Positions 51,366-60,410 of a DNA stretch of 64,000 nt are shown here, one piece after another; within the stretch, counting starts at the first letter, position 1; the number at the start of each line of letters is the position of its first letter. Where the stretch lies: the NCBI GenBank assembly GCA_963718695.1, contig OY970371.1, positions 3,906,001 to 3,970,000 on the forward strand, given 5' to 3'. Under the pieces are notes generated by a model that was given only the letters and a program-made list of their open reading frames with translations, searched no databases and was not told the origin of the DNA. Both the position numbers and the translations under genes were made by a program. This stretch comes from Manganitrophus sp963718695. Lineage in GTDB: Bacteria > Nitrospirota > Nitrospiria > SBBL01 > Manganitrophaceae.

Positions 51366-51848
51366 TTACTCCCAAATAATTGAAGCGATCCAAGTTGATA
51401 CCACCGCCAAAGTCCAAGAAGCCGTCTCAAAAGTCAAATCCATTACGACTTCCTCTCCCGCTACGAGCGTGTCCGCGTCGAGCGTTACCTTGAGCTCTTT
51501 ATACTGATCGTTATCGCCCGCCCCCCATGTTAGGGTTCCGACGCCCTCAGCGTTCAGCGTCGCTCCCGATGGACTCTCTTCGGGAGCGACGCTCGCCCAT
51601 TTCACATTGGGTTTTGCGTTTCCGCTCGTCGCGTTTGCGAGTGCCAAAAGGCGGAGCTTACCCGTTCCGGTCGGAAGCGTTGGGGGCATCTGAAAGCGCA
51701 ACCGCCAAATCGTGTCCGCCGCGATGGACGCCGCCACGCCGAGCCCTTCGTCTTGCTTGCTGTTCGCTCCGGCTCCGACGTGGAAATTCGGAAAAGCGTT
51801 GGATGAAACCGGAAATGCTGAATGCGGAAAAATCGGTCCCCCTGCCAT
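51366..51848 (-). CDS. Phage structural protein, beta-rich
   Basis: The 160-aa protein has a beta-sandwich-like pattern with WRLRFQMPPTLPTGTGKLRLLALANATSG and GEEVVMDLTFETASWT. Such domains occur in tail fibre and head decoration proteins. AAGGAGG precedes ATG 51848 at good spacing. Its exact role is unknown. Confidence 0.5.
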   Translation of the reverse strand: MAGGPIFPHSAFPVSSNAFPNFHVGAGANSKQDEGLGVAASIAADTIWRLRFQMPPTLPTGTGKLRLLALANATSGNAKPNVKWASVAPEESPSGATLNAEGVGTLTWGAGDNDQYKELKVTLDADTLVAGEEVVMDLTFETASWTLAVVSTWIASIIWE

Positions 51849-51901
51849 TTATTACCTCCTTGCTTTTTATCTTTGTTCTGAGAGTTTCGAGAGACTTCCC
51901 C

Positions 51902-52357
51902 TTATGGGATATTCTTGCTTTGAATCGTTACCCCCGCGCCTGTTGCGTTCGGGATCACTATCGTTATGATGAGGCCGCCCGGATTCGAGGGGGAAGTTTT
52001 ATCGAACACAAACGCGACCTCATTCGAGAAGCCGCTCCGATTCTTTGCCGTGTCGATCGCCGTCGCCGCCGCGTACTTTTGCCCCTCGGTCAATGCAAGG
52101 TCCCCGATCCGATAGCAGGGAGCCGAAGGCGTCGAGGTCAAGAGCACGTCCTTAAAAACGGGATAGCTCCGGGTCTGAGCTCCGGCCTGGGGCGTGGTCG
52201 CGACATGAAGCCCATACCCGGCGAGATCCGTATCGCTGCTTCGGTCCCAACAAAGCTGTGAATCCGGGCCGACGATCGGGCCGTCCGCCCATGCCTGTAC
52301 CGAGAAGAAAGCCAAGATTAAAACTAAAAATAGGGTGACCTGATAAAATGATTTCAT
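51902..52357 (-). CDS. Secreted fibronectin type III-like protein in the prophage
   Basis: The 151-aa product has a typical signal peptide (about 1-24, ending AWADG) and one FN3-like domain: LCWDRSSDTDLAGYGLHVATT, then YAAATAIDTAKNRSGFSNE. A phage protein with a signal peptide is unusual for a virion part and may act on the host envelope. Its start overlaps the previous stop (ATGA), with GGAGGATAA upstream. Confidence 0.6.
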   Translation of the reverse strand: MKSFYQVTLFLVLILAFFSVQAWADGPIVGPDSQLCWDRSSDTDLAGYGLHVATTPQAGAQTRSYPVFKDVLLTSTPSAPCYRIGDLALTEGQKYAAATAIDTAKNRSGFSNEVAFVFDKTSPSNPGGLIITIVIPNATGAGVTIQSKNIP

Positions 52358-52539
52358 TGCGGTTTATCCTCCGTTTTAGTGTTTGTTTTATCGTGTCGAG
52401 CGAGCTCCGCCCTCATTTCTTCAAATGTATGGTTCGAGAGCGCAACATCCCGCCCTAAAGACGGCCGGATCTTGTTCTCGTCCCACAGGCGAAGAGCCGC
52501 CCGCGCAAGTTGTACAACCTCAAAAGCGGGATCATCCAT
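52354..52539 (-). CDS. Small phage protein
   Basis: A 61-aa charged protein (MDDPAFEVVQLARAALRLW at the start) begins immediately after the holin-like stop (TAGATG) and overlaps the next start. Coupling supports it as a real gene. No function is known. Confidence 0.5.
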   Translation of the reverse strand: MDDPAFEVVQLARAALRLWDENKIRPSLGRDVALSNHTFEEMRAELARHDKTNTKTEDKPQ

Positions 52540-52920
52540 CTAAACTACTCCGTTTCCGCCCCGCCGATTCTCGAGGCTTTCAACACGCTTTGTGATTCCG
52601 TGATTCCACCCGACAATGTGATCGTGCCTCTCCTCGTCTTGCCTCGAGTGCATCTCCTGTTCTTTCTTGATAACCTCGATCGAGCTCTCCGCCTTGCCGA
52701 CTCGCTCGGTAATGCTCTCGAGCGTCTTTCCGAACTTTTCAACCGATTGATCGAATTTATTGATTGACCGCTTCCCGAACCAAACGGCAACATAGAAGAG
52801 GCCGAGGAGGACGAGATCATAAACTCGGGCCTTGTTTATTGTGAACTCCCCGGAATTGCCGGCCGGCATTAATAATCCGATTTCAAATAAGACCGCGTAG
52901 GCGTTCGTTACGGTAAACAT
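52540..52920 (-). CDS. Holin-like / XhlA-type membrane protein
   Basis: The 126-aa protein has a hydrophobic helix (about 30-48: ARVYDLVLLGLFYVAVWFG) followed by a coiled coil (about 50-105). This is the order of XhlA-type or class III holin accessory proteins. The start ATG 52920 has AGGAGG upstream; the longer frame from 53154 overlaps the plus-strand lipoprotein and is not favoured. A lytic enzyme is not seen beside it. Confidence 0.6.
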   Translation of the reverse strand: MFTVTNAYAVLFEIGLLMPAGNSGEFTINKARVYDLVLLGLFYVAVWFGKRSINKFDQSVEKFGKTLESITERVGKAESSIEVIKKEQEMHSRQDEERHDHIVGWNHGITKRVESLENRRGGNGVV

Positions 52921-52944
52921 CGGCTCCCTACCTCCTACCACCCC

Positions 52945-52970
52945 CCCCTCTAAAGAGGGGTGCTTTTTTT
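52945..52970 (+). terminator. Intrinsic terminator before the moron lipoprotein
   Basis: CCCCTC-TAAA-GAGGGG (52945-52960) is followed by TGC and seven Ts on the plus strand. It lies between the holin-like start and the plus-strand lipoprotein promoter, and could block plus-strand read-through into the lipoprotein gene. Confidence 0.55.
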
Positions 52971-52972
52971 CT

Positions 52973-53000
52973 TTGGATCTGCCTTCTAATGGTGTATACT
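52973..53000 (+). promoter_or_regulatory. Promoter of the plus-strand lipoprotein, leaderless
   Basis: TATACT at 52995-53000 with a weak TTGGAT at 52973-52978. The expected transcription start coincides with the ATG at 53007, so the message would be leaderless. No Shine-Dalgarno site is seen. Confidence 0.5.
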
Positions 53001-53006
53001 TAAAAC

Positions 53007-53438
53007 ATGAAAACACTCGCCGTAATATTTCTTTTTGGACTCCTTGCCGCTTGCGGATCGGAGCATACAAGGCCGGATCATCCGGTCGAAGATATTTCGA
53101 CTCCACCCGTCGCGCCGTCTGAAATTGAAGAACCCACCGAAGCCGAGCCGACACTCTCTGCCATCCAAGGGACCATAAGCTCGGAAGGCGAAATCCTGGA
53201 AGGAGAGGGCTTTTCCGTTATTGTCGAAAGGGCCGATGTTTTCCTCGTCAAATTTACCTCCCCGTTTGTTGATGCTCCGGACTATGAACTTAAAGCAAAT
53301 AGACGAGGACTCGCTTTAATGATTGTCGTCATTGAAAAAGATTTTATAAAGTTCGTCATTTCTCAGGATCTCGCCCTTCCGCCCGCGCCGTATCGGTTAA
53401 GCTTTAAAATAATCGGCTTTAAAGTTAAGTCGGCCTAG
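53007..53438 (+). CDS. Lipoprotein on the opposite strand inside the prophage (moron candidate)
   Basis: The 143-aa product has a lipoprotein signal peptide with lipobox LLAAC (Cys16), a Pro/Glu-rich linker (about 25-50) and a beta-rich C-terminal domain. It is read opposite to every other phage gene, has its own promoter, and is AT-richer than its neighbours. Such genes often give lysogens a surface trait or block superinfection; that role is inferred. Its 3' end overlaps the neighbouring tail gene by 14 bases. Confidence 0.7.
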   Translation: MKTLAVIFLFGLLAACGSEHTRPDHPVEDISTPPVAPSEIEEPTEAEPTLSAIQGTISSEGEILEGEGFSVIVERADVFLVKFTSPFVDAPDYELKANRRGLALMIVVIEKDFIKFVISQDLALPPAPYRLSFKIIGFKVKSA

Positions 53439-54435
53439 CCCCTGGAATGTCCTCATAAATCCAATCGCAAGCCATCCTCTTTGCAGCGTTCTCCGATATA
53501 ACAAAAGACACCCTCGAGTGAATCGCTACCGTGGGTATGTTTGTTGTGTGCGTCGCAACCAACACCCCATCGATATAATATTCAACAGACGAGGAAGTCG
53601 CTCGGATCTCGAACTCTCTATATGTGGCGCTGTCTAAAATTCCCGTATCTGTTGTAGTTTCTGCCGGACTTCCTCCATTTTTTGTCACAGCGAATATATT
53701 TACTGCTGACCCGGCGGCTTCTATTCTAAAAAATAGGCCTTTCCCGGTATTTGTCGCTAACATAGCCGCGACGGTATTGTCTGCTAAACCAACGATACAG
53801 CGCTTATTTGTTAGAGAAGTGAGTCCCGTCGCTACGCGAGAATTGAATATTCTCTTGTTAGAATTAAGCGAAACGCCCGCGCCTATAGCAGCCCCCTGAA
53901 TGGTGCTGATATTCCCGGACGCATTGACAAACATTTCCATAACCCCTGAATTGTTGTTAATTTGGGTGAGAGAAGCGAAATCGTTTGTGAAGTAACCCAA
54001 AACATCCGGGGAGTTTCCCAAGACCGGACCGAGCATGTCATGGAACCTTACGACGCGAGATACCGAAGGAATCCCGACCCTCGACGCGAACTCGTTAAAT
54101 TTCGCCTCGCTGGTCGGAGTCCCGGCCACGGTCGAAAACGTGAATTGATCGGAGACCGCCCAAGGGGTTCCGCCCGCCGTGATCGTGAAGCGCATTTTCT
54201 GATCCGCGTCTACGAACTCGACGTTCGAAGTCGCCGTCCCGAGCGCCCCCGAGACAGAGCCCGTCACCGAGAATTGCCCCACGCCCGACCCGCCCGGCAC
54301 GGTGCAGGCGACCGTAATCGTCTCGGTCAGCGTCGCGCTGGAGACGACGGGTATTGACATGGAACCGTTGCCGGTGTTGCCGCCGTCGGCGGCGGGGACG
54401 GTCGTTAAGGGATCGATGAAGGTTGTCTGGTTCAT
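53425..54435 (-). CDS. Phage minor tail / receptor-binding-like protein
   Basis: The 336-aa product has Gly/Thr/Ser-rich N-terminal beta segments and a C-terminal jelly-roll-like region (REFEIRATSSSVEYYIDGVLVATHT) similar to lectin/LamG folds. AAAGGAG precedes ATG 54435. Adjacent to the tail hub genes, it may be a fibre or receptor-binding protein. No family name is certain. Confidence 0.55.
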   Translation of the reverse strand: MNQTTFIDPLTTVPAADGGNTGNGSMSIPVVSSATLTETITVACTVPGGSGVGQFSVTGSVSGALGTATSNVEFVDADQKMRFTITAGGTPWAVSDQFTFSTVAGTPTSEAKFNEFASRVGIPSVSRVVRFHDMLGPVLGNSPDVLGYFTNDFASLTQINNNSGVMEMFVNASGNISTIQGAAIGAGVSLNSNKRIFNSRVATGLTSLTNKRCIVGLADNTVAAMLATNTGKGLFFRIEAAGSAVNIFAVTKNGGSPAETTTDTGILDSATYREFEIRATSSSVEYYIDGVLVATHTTNIPTVAIHSRVSFVISENAAKRMACDWIYEDIPGARPT

Positions 54436-54444
54436 TGCGCTCCT

Positions 54445-55188
54445 TTACCCGTTCGGGAAGACTGCTTTTATCCGGGTCAACCGCGGCGTCTTCGTCGCCG
54501 TGGCGTCCGTCTGAAATACCGCATGCACCTTATAGAATCGCTTTCGCTTTGAGATCGCGTTTCCGTGCGCGATCGCGCCGATGTTCTCCACCTCGCTATC
54601 AAAGTTCTCCCGGTTGCTCGCCTGGGCTGTGAGGGTCAGGGTCGAGCCTGACGGCACGATCGAATCGATCTCCCAGGAGCCGTTCCGCTCCGGGGTGAAG
54701 CCCGCATCGAGGAGAAGATCGGTGCTCCCCGAGCTGGGGTACCCCCTCTGATAAATCACGTCGAAGTAATCGATCAGCGGACTGGAGTCACGCTGCGTGT
54801 TCGCTGTCAAAGTCGATTCGAGCTCGAAGTGCCGATAGGCCGCGTTGATCGCATCCCCATCGACCACGGCCCCGAGGTTGACCTCCTCGCCGGCAAAGGC
54901 GCCGGTGTTCGAGGCTTTGAGATTATGGCCGACGGAGGTCCCCGCCGGCACTTTCTGCGAGATCCGGACGTAACCGCGGCTGACCTGGGGGGTCGCCCCG
55001 AGATCAAGCCGCCAGCGGCCGGATCCGGAGGGGTAAACCAGACTGGCGGACCCGCCGATCCGGGTGGTCCCCACGACGGCCGGGGGCTCGTTCCTCGCGC
55101 GGAGCTTTCCGCCTGGTTGATCGTGGCAGCCGCAAATGGGAGCCGAGCCGATGCCGAGGTGGCTGTATGCAATCCGGACCTTTCCCAC
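54445..55188 (-). CDS. Phage tail protein with two copies of a hub-shared module
   Basis: The 247-aa product has two related beta modules (about 71-150 and 171-247) that share FAGEEVNLGAVVDGD-type motifs with one region of the hub protein upstream. It begins GTG 55188 one base after that stop (TAAGTG). A CGC motif near residue 20 is not an obvious metal site. It probably sits at the tail tip. Confidence 0.6.
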   Translation of the reverse strand: MGKVRIAYSHLGIGSAPICGCHDQPGGKLRARNEPPAVVGTTRIGGSASLVYPSGSGRWRLDLGATPQVSRGYVRISQKVPAGTSVGHNLKASNTGAFAGEEVNLGAVVDGDAINAAYRHFELESTLTANTQRDSSPLIDYFDVIYQRGYPSSGSTDLLLDAGFTPERNGSWEIDSIVPSGSTLTLTAQASNRENFDSEVENIGAIAHGNAISKRKRFYKVHAVFQTDATATKTPRLTRIKAVFPNG

Positions 55189-57786
55189 TTACGCCTCGAT
55201 CAAAAGGTTCGTTGCCAATTCATAGGCGTTCCATTCCGCCTCGGTGTCGAGCTTGTCGGTCTTCTCGGTGTCGGTGAAATCGAGGATCACCTCCGTGGGC
55301 CATTGAGAGATAACCAGGTTCAGAACCCCGGTCGCCGCCGCGAGCCATTCGGAATAGGCGCGCAGCTGAGCGAAGTAGGCCGTCCCGCTCGGGACCTTCA
55401 TCATTGACCAGCCGATCGCACCGCGCTTGAAGTCGATTGTCTTGGAGGTGAGCACCCATCGCGTCCAGGTGAATCCGACCAGGTTGCGCGGGAGCGTGGT
55501 CAGGGAGCCCAACCGGATAAAGTCTCCGACCTGAAGCCCGATGAATTCGAGCGAGGTCGTCAGCTGCACCAGGGCAAGCCCGTCTTTCCCCCAATCGACA
55601 ATCCGCTCCGCGATCTCCGCCGCGCGGACATCCCCCTGATAGGTCCCATCATTCGGCCCGAGCCAGGGGGAGGGGAGAATCCTCTCGGTGCTGGTCTCTT
55701 TGTAGTTCAGCACGGAGTCGGCATCGACATGCACCGCCGCCCCCTGATAGCTGGAGGGCTTCCCTTCTTCGTCCGTGCGCGGGCGCGTGAGGGTCTGACC
55801 TGATTGGGTCGACCCGGAGTAGACCGTCTCCAGCCCCAAAGAGGTATCGGAGGCGATCGACTCGACGACATAGATCCTGCTATCCGGTCCTTGCACCTCC
55901 ATGCCGACGGCGAGCTGATCGATGAACTGCGTGCCGGATCCGGTGACGGTCTTGCTGTTTTGAGTGACCGTGACAGTGCCGGTCAGAGCGAAGGGGACCC
56001 GAAATCCGAAGTAGACGATCGCCTGATTGATCAGGGTCAGATCCATTCGGGCCTTGAATGTGGTCGAGTTCAGCTGAACTTGATCCGGTCCGAACTCCGC
56101 GACATGATCGGTCGCCGGATCGAAGAGGTAATCGAAGAGCTTTCCGTCCTCGCGCGGGATGAGCACGGACCCTTCGAGCCGGTTGATCTCCTGGATCAGC
56201 TTCCAGGCGTCTGTCGGCTTGGGGACCGTCCGGAAGAGCCGCCACCCGGGGAGCGCTACCTTATTATCGGCGAACGATTGGAAGTGAATCTTCGAGTCCC
56301 GCATATTGACCTTGTTCGAGAGCAGGTCCTCTTTCAGGTCGGAAGGGTGGCCGTCGAAGACGATCGGCTCGATCGTTCCGTTCTTAGGATCGTTCGGATC
56401 GAGCGGGTTGTTGTATTCCTCCGGGATCTCCACCTTCGTGTCGATCGCCCAGTCGGCACAGACCAGCGTGATCACCCCGGTCCTTCTCTCCCAGTCGACG
56501 ATCTCGCCCCGCCAGAATTCGGCGTAGTCTTCGGCATCCCATCCCGGCGCATCGAAGCCGACAAAGATCCGGATCTCATTGTTCTTTAAAAAGTACGTCG
56601 TGATGATTTGCTCAAGGAAGCCCTCATCCAGAAAATCGACCGAGAGCCGCGAGATCGAGGCCTTCCCCTCGAGCGGATCCATCTGGTATTGAATCTGAGG
56701 CAGCGCCATGACGATCGGCGGAAGAGGATCGCCCTTCCAGCTGATCGGCTTGTCCGCCAGGCAGTAGCGCTCCCATACGTCGAAGTTGGCCTTGAGCTTC
56801 AGGATCTTGGGGGTGACGAGGTTGTCGGCCGAAGCGCTGAGGGTCGCCGTGATTTTGTAATAGCGCTTCAGATTCGTGATTAAGTCCCCGTCCGCGATCG
56901 TCCCGAGGCTGGTCTCCTCGCCGGCGAAAGCCCCGGTCGCCGAGGCCCAGGCCTGATAAACGATCGTGGTCTCGCCGTCCCGGATGTCGCTGAATTCCCA
57001 CTCTCCGGGATCCAGCGGCGTGGTTCCGAGATCGAGCTTGATCGAGATCGATCCGGTCGTCTGATAGCGGGGGAGCATCGTGACTTCGAAGGTCAGATCC
57101 ACGTCGAGCGCTTCAGTGCTGGGCGCCGCGTTGACGCCGCGCCGCAACGGCTCTGCATAGGGATTTCCGGTTCCTACGAACGGCATCAACACATCGACGA
57201 GGGGGATCGTTTGAGATTGCGGGGTCTGCGTCGTGTAGATCTTATATTCAGTAGCAGCTTCAAGAAAGACGTTCTTGTCCGAAAAGGTTCTCTCGATCCA
57301 CGTCTTCGGGTTGATCACTTCGGAGGAGCTAAAGGGCTGAGGCTCCGGAACGGATTCGAGCATCCTTTCGTTGCTGTCGGTGATGCCGATATATCCCGTC
57401 GAAGCAGTCCCGGTTCCCGATGGAATCTTTCCGAAGGCGATCTTGATCTTATCCAGGAAGCCCCGATTGGACACCTTAAACGACTGGAAGAAGACGAAGA
57501 CGTTGTCGCGCCACACAAAGCGACTATTGCGCCGGACCTGCTCGATCAGCTGCCGTTGATTGTCCGCGAGGAGCTGAGAGACCCCCGTCGTCGCGAGGGT
57601 CTTCGCAATGTGGACTTCCCCGGGTACCTCCGCGGTGTCGATGTTGCTGGAGGAGAGCGCCGCGTCCCAGTGGCTCTTAAAATCCGCTTCGGCCGACAGC
57701 GCGTCTTTGACAAACCCGACGATCGCCGCAGGTTTGCAGCCGGCCCGCCTTGCCTCCTTGAGGAACTTCTCCGAGAGGGTGATCAT
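55189..57786 (-). CDS. Phage tail hub/tip protein
   Basis: The 865-aa protein is the largest structural product. An N-terminal alpha/beta part (about 1-260) precedes a beta module (about 275-335) shared with the next gene. A hub-like region (about 340-590: GKASISRLSVDFLDEG, EFWRGEIVDWERR) follows, then a TVTVTQNSKTVTGSGTQF beta insert (about 600-670) found in various phage tail proteins. The C terminus has WGKDGLALVQLTT. Likely the central tip that contacts the distal tail ring. ATG 57786 overlaps the previous stop (ATGA). Confidence 0.65.
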   Translation of the reverse strand: MITLSEKFLKEARRAGCKPAAIVGFVKDALSAEADFKSHWDAALSSSNIDTAEVPGEVHIAKTLATTGVSQLLADNQRQLIEQVRRNSRFVWRDNVFVFFQSFKVSNRGFLDKIKIAFGKIPSGTGTASTGYIGITDSNERMLESVPEPQPFSSSEVINPKTWIERTFSDKNVFLEAATEYKIYTTQTPQSQTIPLVDVLMPFVGTGNPYAEPLRRGVNAAPSTEALDVDLTFEVTMLPRYQTTGSISIKLDLGTTPLDPGEWEFSDIRDGETTIVYQAWASATGAFAGEETSLGTIADGDLITNLKRYYKITATLSASADNLVTPKILKLKANFDVWERYCLADKPISWKGDPLPPIVMALPQIQYQMDPLEGKASISRLSVDFLDEGFLEQIITTYFLKNNEIRIFVGFDAPGWDAEDYAEFWRGEIVDWERRTGVITLVCADWAIDTKVEIPEEYNNPLDPNDPKNGTIEPIVFDGHPSDLKEDLLSNKVNMRDSKIHFQSFADNKVALPGWRLFRTVPKPTDAWKLIQEINRLEGSVLIPREDGKLFDYLFDPATDHVAEFGPDQVQLNSTTFKARMDLTLINQAIVYFGFRVPFALTGTVTVTQNSKTVTGSGTQFIDQLAVGMEVQGPDSRIYVVESIASDTSLGLETVYSGSTQSGQTLTRPRTDEEGKPSSYQGAAVHVDADSVLNYKETSTERILPSPWLGPNDGTYQGDVRAAEIAERIVDWGKDGLALVQLTTSLEFIGLQVGDFIRLGSLTTLPRNLVGFTWTRWVLTSKTIDFKRGAIGWSMMKVPSGTAYFAQLRAYSEWLAAATGVLNLVISQWPTEVILDFTDTEKTDKLDTEAEWNAYELATNLLIEA

Positions 57787-58547
57787 CCGAGGACCTCCTC
57801 GAAGGAGAGGGACCCGGTCCGGACCAGCGCGTCCCGGCGGGAATTGAAGCGCCGCTCCTCCATGTCGTGAATCATGTACAGGATCTTCGTGGGGGAGGAG
57901 ACCGGCTTGTTTACGAACCAGAGAAACCCGAACGACGCGGAGAGATCGGCAAAGAATTGATCAAGACTTTCGTACTCGTCATCCCCGATCAGGGTCAGAT
58001 CGAACTCGACCACCCCCTTCTCGAAGTGGTTCACCCGGATCTTGATCCCGCTCTCGGTATCGAAGTCGTCATAGAAGAAGCGCTTTGCGTCCGCGTCGTA
58101 GTCTTCCGAAGGATTCTCCTCCAGCTGCCACGCCTCGCCGAACCAGACCTGGTTGATCCGGTGCAGCTCGGCCGACGCCCCCAGCTCCAGCCGATAATAG
58201 GGGTGCGCGGTCTGCCCGGAGTAGGTCCGGAAGATCACGCCGCTTGAGGCGGGGGTGAAGCTGTCGAGCTGAGTCCATGCCGACCCGTTATCCGAGTAGA
58301 GAAAGCGGCAGGCGACCCCCGAGAGGGTGTGCGCTTTGTCGATCACCAGACACGTCACCGGCCGCTGATCCGCCGCGGGGATCTGAAAGTCGAGGTTCTT
58401 CAGCACGGTATCGGTCGATTGCCAACGGGTGTAGCGCTTCAGATCGGCGAGCCGATCGAGGCTGAAGCGAGCGTCGGGGTTCGTCTGACCCGTAATCGTT
58501 GCGGCGAGGACCAGGTTGTTTGCAAGGATCAGAGGTGTCTCGGCCAT
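57783..58547 (-). CDS. Distal tail-like protein with discoidin-like N terminus
   Basis: The 254-aa product has an N-terminal F5/8-like beta domain (about 1-140: RWQSTDTVLKNLDFQI, CRFLYSDNGSAWTQLDSF) and a C-terminal part with VEFDLTLIGDDEYESLDQFF typical of tail-tip adaptors. It follows the tape measure with a TGATG overlap. The order tape measure, distal tail, hub is standard in siphoviruses. Confidence 0.65.
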   Translation of the reverse strand: MAETPLILANNLVLAATITGQTNPDARFSLDRLADLKRYTRWQSTDTVLKNLDFQIPAADQRPVTCLVIDKAHTLSGVACRFLYSDNGSAWTQLDSFTPASSGVIFRTYSGQTAHPYYRLELGASAELHRINQVWFGEAWQLEENPSEDYDADAKRFFYDDFDTESGIKIRVNHFEKGVVEFDLTLIGDDEYESLDQFFADLSASFGFLWFVNKPVSSPTKILYMIHDMEERRFNSRRDALVRTGSLSFEEVLG

Positions 58548-60043
58548 CAGCTCTCCTTCATCGCGAGCTTGGATCGCTCATTGATCGAGGCATCTTCGAT
58601 CGCCGGGATCAGCTCCTCGTGTATCCACGTCTCTTGACCGACCACGTTCCCTTGAATGGTGAGGTTTAAGGTCACCGGCGGCCGTGAAACCACGCGGGTG
58701 TCTCGAAGCCCGACCGTGGGGGTGCCGCCGCCGGCCGAACCGATCGAAATACCTCCCCCCCCTCCTCCGCCTCCTCCAAAAGGCATTGTCGCGATCCGCG
58801 CCGCGGTAGCCAATCCTTTCAGGGTGACCGCCGCCGCCATTGGGATCGTAGATGGGGGGCCCGGTGGATGCCTGAGCGCCGCAACCCCGGCCGCCAGTGC
58901 GTTGGCAGTCGCCTCCGAGGCCGCTGCGACCTGCCAGAGCTTGAAGAGCTTCTTGCTTTTCTGTCCGGAGAGGGTGAAGAAGATATCGGCGAGAGAGGCC
59001 ATCGAAGAGAAGGTCGCCGCGCGGGATTCGAGAATCATCTGATCGGTGTCGAAATGGATCTGCGCGATCTCTGCGTTGTGCGCCCGGAGCCTCTCGGTCT
59101 GCGCTTCGAGCTTCGCCGGATCGGTCGTGAAGAGAGACCCGGTCTGGACCTTCTCGTCCATTCCCGCCATGAAATCCTCAAGCTCGGCTTCCATTACGTC
59201 AAACGGCTGCCGCACGTCGAAGACCATCTCCTCCTTCACCCCCTGGAGCATGATTTTGAAGGCGTCCCAGGAAGGAATGTGGACCTTCAGCAGCTCGTCC
59301 ATGAGCACCAGCTCCGCCCGGAGCTCCTTCGCCTTTTCCTTGTTATCCTTCTCGGCCTTCGCGATCTCCTTCAGCGCGTCCTCATAGGTCCCGAAGGTCG
59401 TAAAGAAAGAGGAGGTCAGGATCTTCAGCCGCTCCAGGGTAGACATTGATTCCAGGCGGGCGATGTTCGCTCTGATCTCCTCTCGCGTCTCCCGCGCGGT
59501 CGCCTGGGCGAGGAAAAGCTTGATCTTCGCAAGCTCGAACTGTGCGCGCGCAAGGGATTCGGATTCATTGACGAGGGGGTTGACCGCCCGGGCCAGGGAG
59601 AAGAGGCTTGAATTGGTGTTGCCGATCTCCTGGGAGAGATCTCTCGTCGCGCCGAGCCATTGCATGATCTTCGGAATGGCGGCGCCGATCGCGGTGAAGA
59701 GGGCCGCGAAGGCCATGCTCTGAAGACGAGAGTTGAGGGTCGAGAGCGCGATCGAGGCTTGATGGGAGACGGAGGTGATCTGACTTACTTTCTTTCCGAA
59801 GGGATCAACCTTTGATCCTGCGCTGTCGGCCTTCTTCCCGGCGTCCTCCGTGCTCCGGCCGAAGGTGTTGACGTTCGAGGCCGCATCGGAGAGGGGCTTG
59901 ACGGTGTTCGAGGCGGACGCACTCACCCGATCGAGGCGCTGCTGAAACGCCTCGGCCTTCTTTTCTCTCGACTCCAGGGACGCGTCGAATTCCTTCGCGT
60001 CGGTCCGGAGGACCAATACCGCTTCCCCGATCGGTTCAGACAT
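58547..60043 (-). CDS. Tape measure protein
   Basis: The 498-aa protein is mostly alpha-helical coiled coil (about 15-60, 165-260), with hydrophobic stretches (SMAFAALFTAIGAAI, about 107-120) and a Gly-rich segment (GGGGGGGGG near 428). Length sets tail length, so this tail should be short. It overlaps the frame-shifted chaperone end by eight bases. Location just after the chaperone genes is the usual siphovirus position. Confidence 0.85.
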   Translation of the reverse strand: MSEPIGEAVLVLRTDAKEFDASLESREKKAEAFQQRLDRVSASASNTVKPLSDAASNVNTFGRSTEDAGKKADSAGSKVDPFGKKVSQITSVSHQASIALSTLNSRLQSMAFAALFTAIGAAIPKIMQWLGATRDLSQEIGNTNSSLFSLARAVNPLVNESESLARAQFELAKIKLFLAQATARETREEIRANIARLESMSTLERLKILTSSFFTTFGTYEDALKEIAKAEKDNKEKAKELRAELVLMDELLKVHIPSWDAFKIMLQGVKEEMVFDVRQPFDVMEAELEDFMAGMDEKVQTGSLFTTDPAKLEAQTERLRAHNAEIAQIHFDTDQMILESRAATFSSMASLADIFFTLSGQKSKKLFKLWQVAAASEATANALAAGVAALRHPPGPPSTIPMAAAVTLKGLATAARIATMPFGGGGGGGGGISIGSAGGGTPTVGLRDTRVVSRPPVTLNLTIQGNVVGQETWIHEELIPAIEDASINERSKLAMKES

Positions 60044-60410
60044 CGATCACCTTGATTCCCATTTCCGCCAGCTCCGCCTTGATCTGCTCTTTGCTCGGCT
60101 TCGGGCGGGGTTTCTTCTGCTGATGTTTTTCCGCGGTCCGGTGCAGCTCCCGCATCATCTTCTTGATGGTCCATCGGGGCCATCGATCCGGTCCCCAGCG
60201 CGATCGCCGTCGCCTGATCGAGCTTTCGCTGCGCCTCGATCGGAGAGAGCATCTTATCGTAGGCCCTCAGCAGCCCGACCGGCAGATGCCACCAGCCGCC
60301 CGGATCTCCCCCGTAGAAGGCTTGTAAGCGGGGGATGATTACCCCCCAGTCTTGTTCTTCCCCTTCTCCTTCGCCGCCGCCTTCCCGTTCGGAATCGGCG
60401 GCCCTAAAAA
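60036..60410 (-). CDS. Tail chaperone -1 extension (gpGT-type), with an internal frame break
   Basis: After the T TTT TTA slippery site in the upstream chaperone gene, the -1 frame encodes WGVIIPRLQAFYGGDPGGWW and RKLDQATAIALGTGS. It then leaves the sensible frame near 60176-60179 (CCCC): the next frame ends KKMMRELHRTAEKHQ and EMGIKVIDV, with a stop at 60036 overlapping the tape measure start. Removing one C would fuse everything into one product, as expected for a gpG-gpGT frameshift protein. The break may be an assembly error. Confidence 0.65.
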
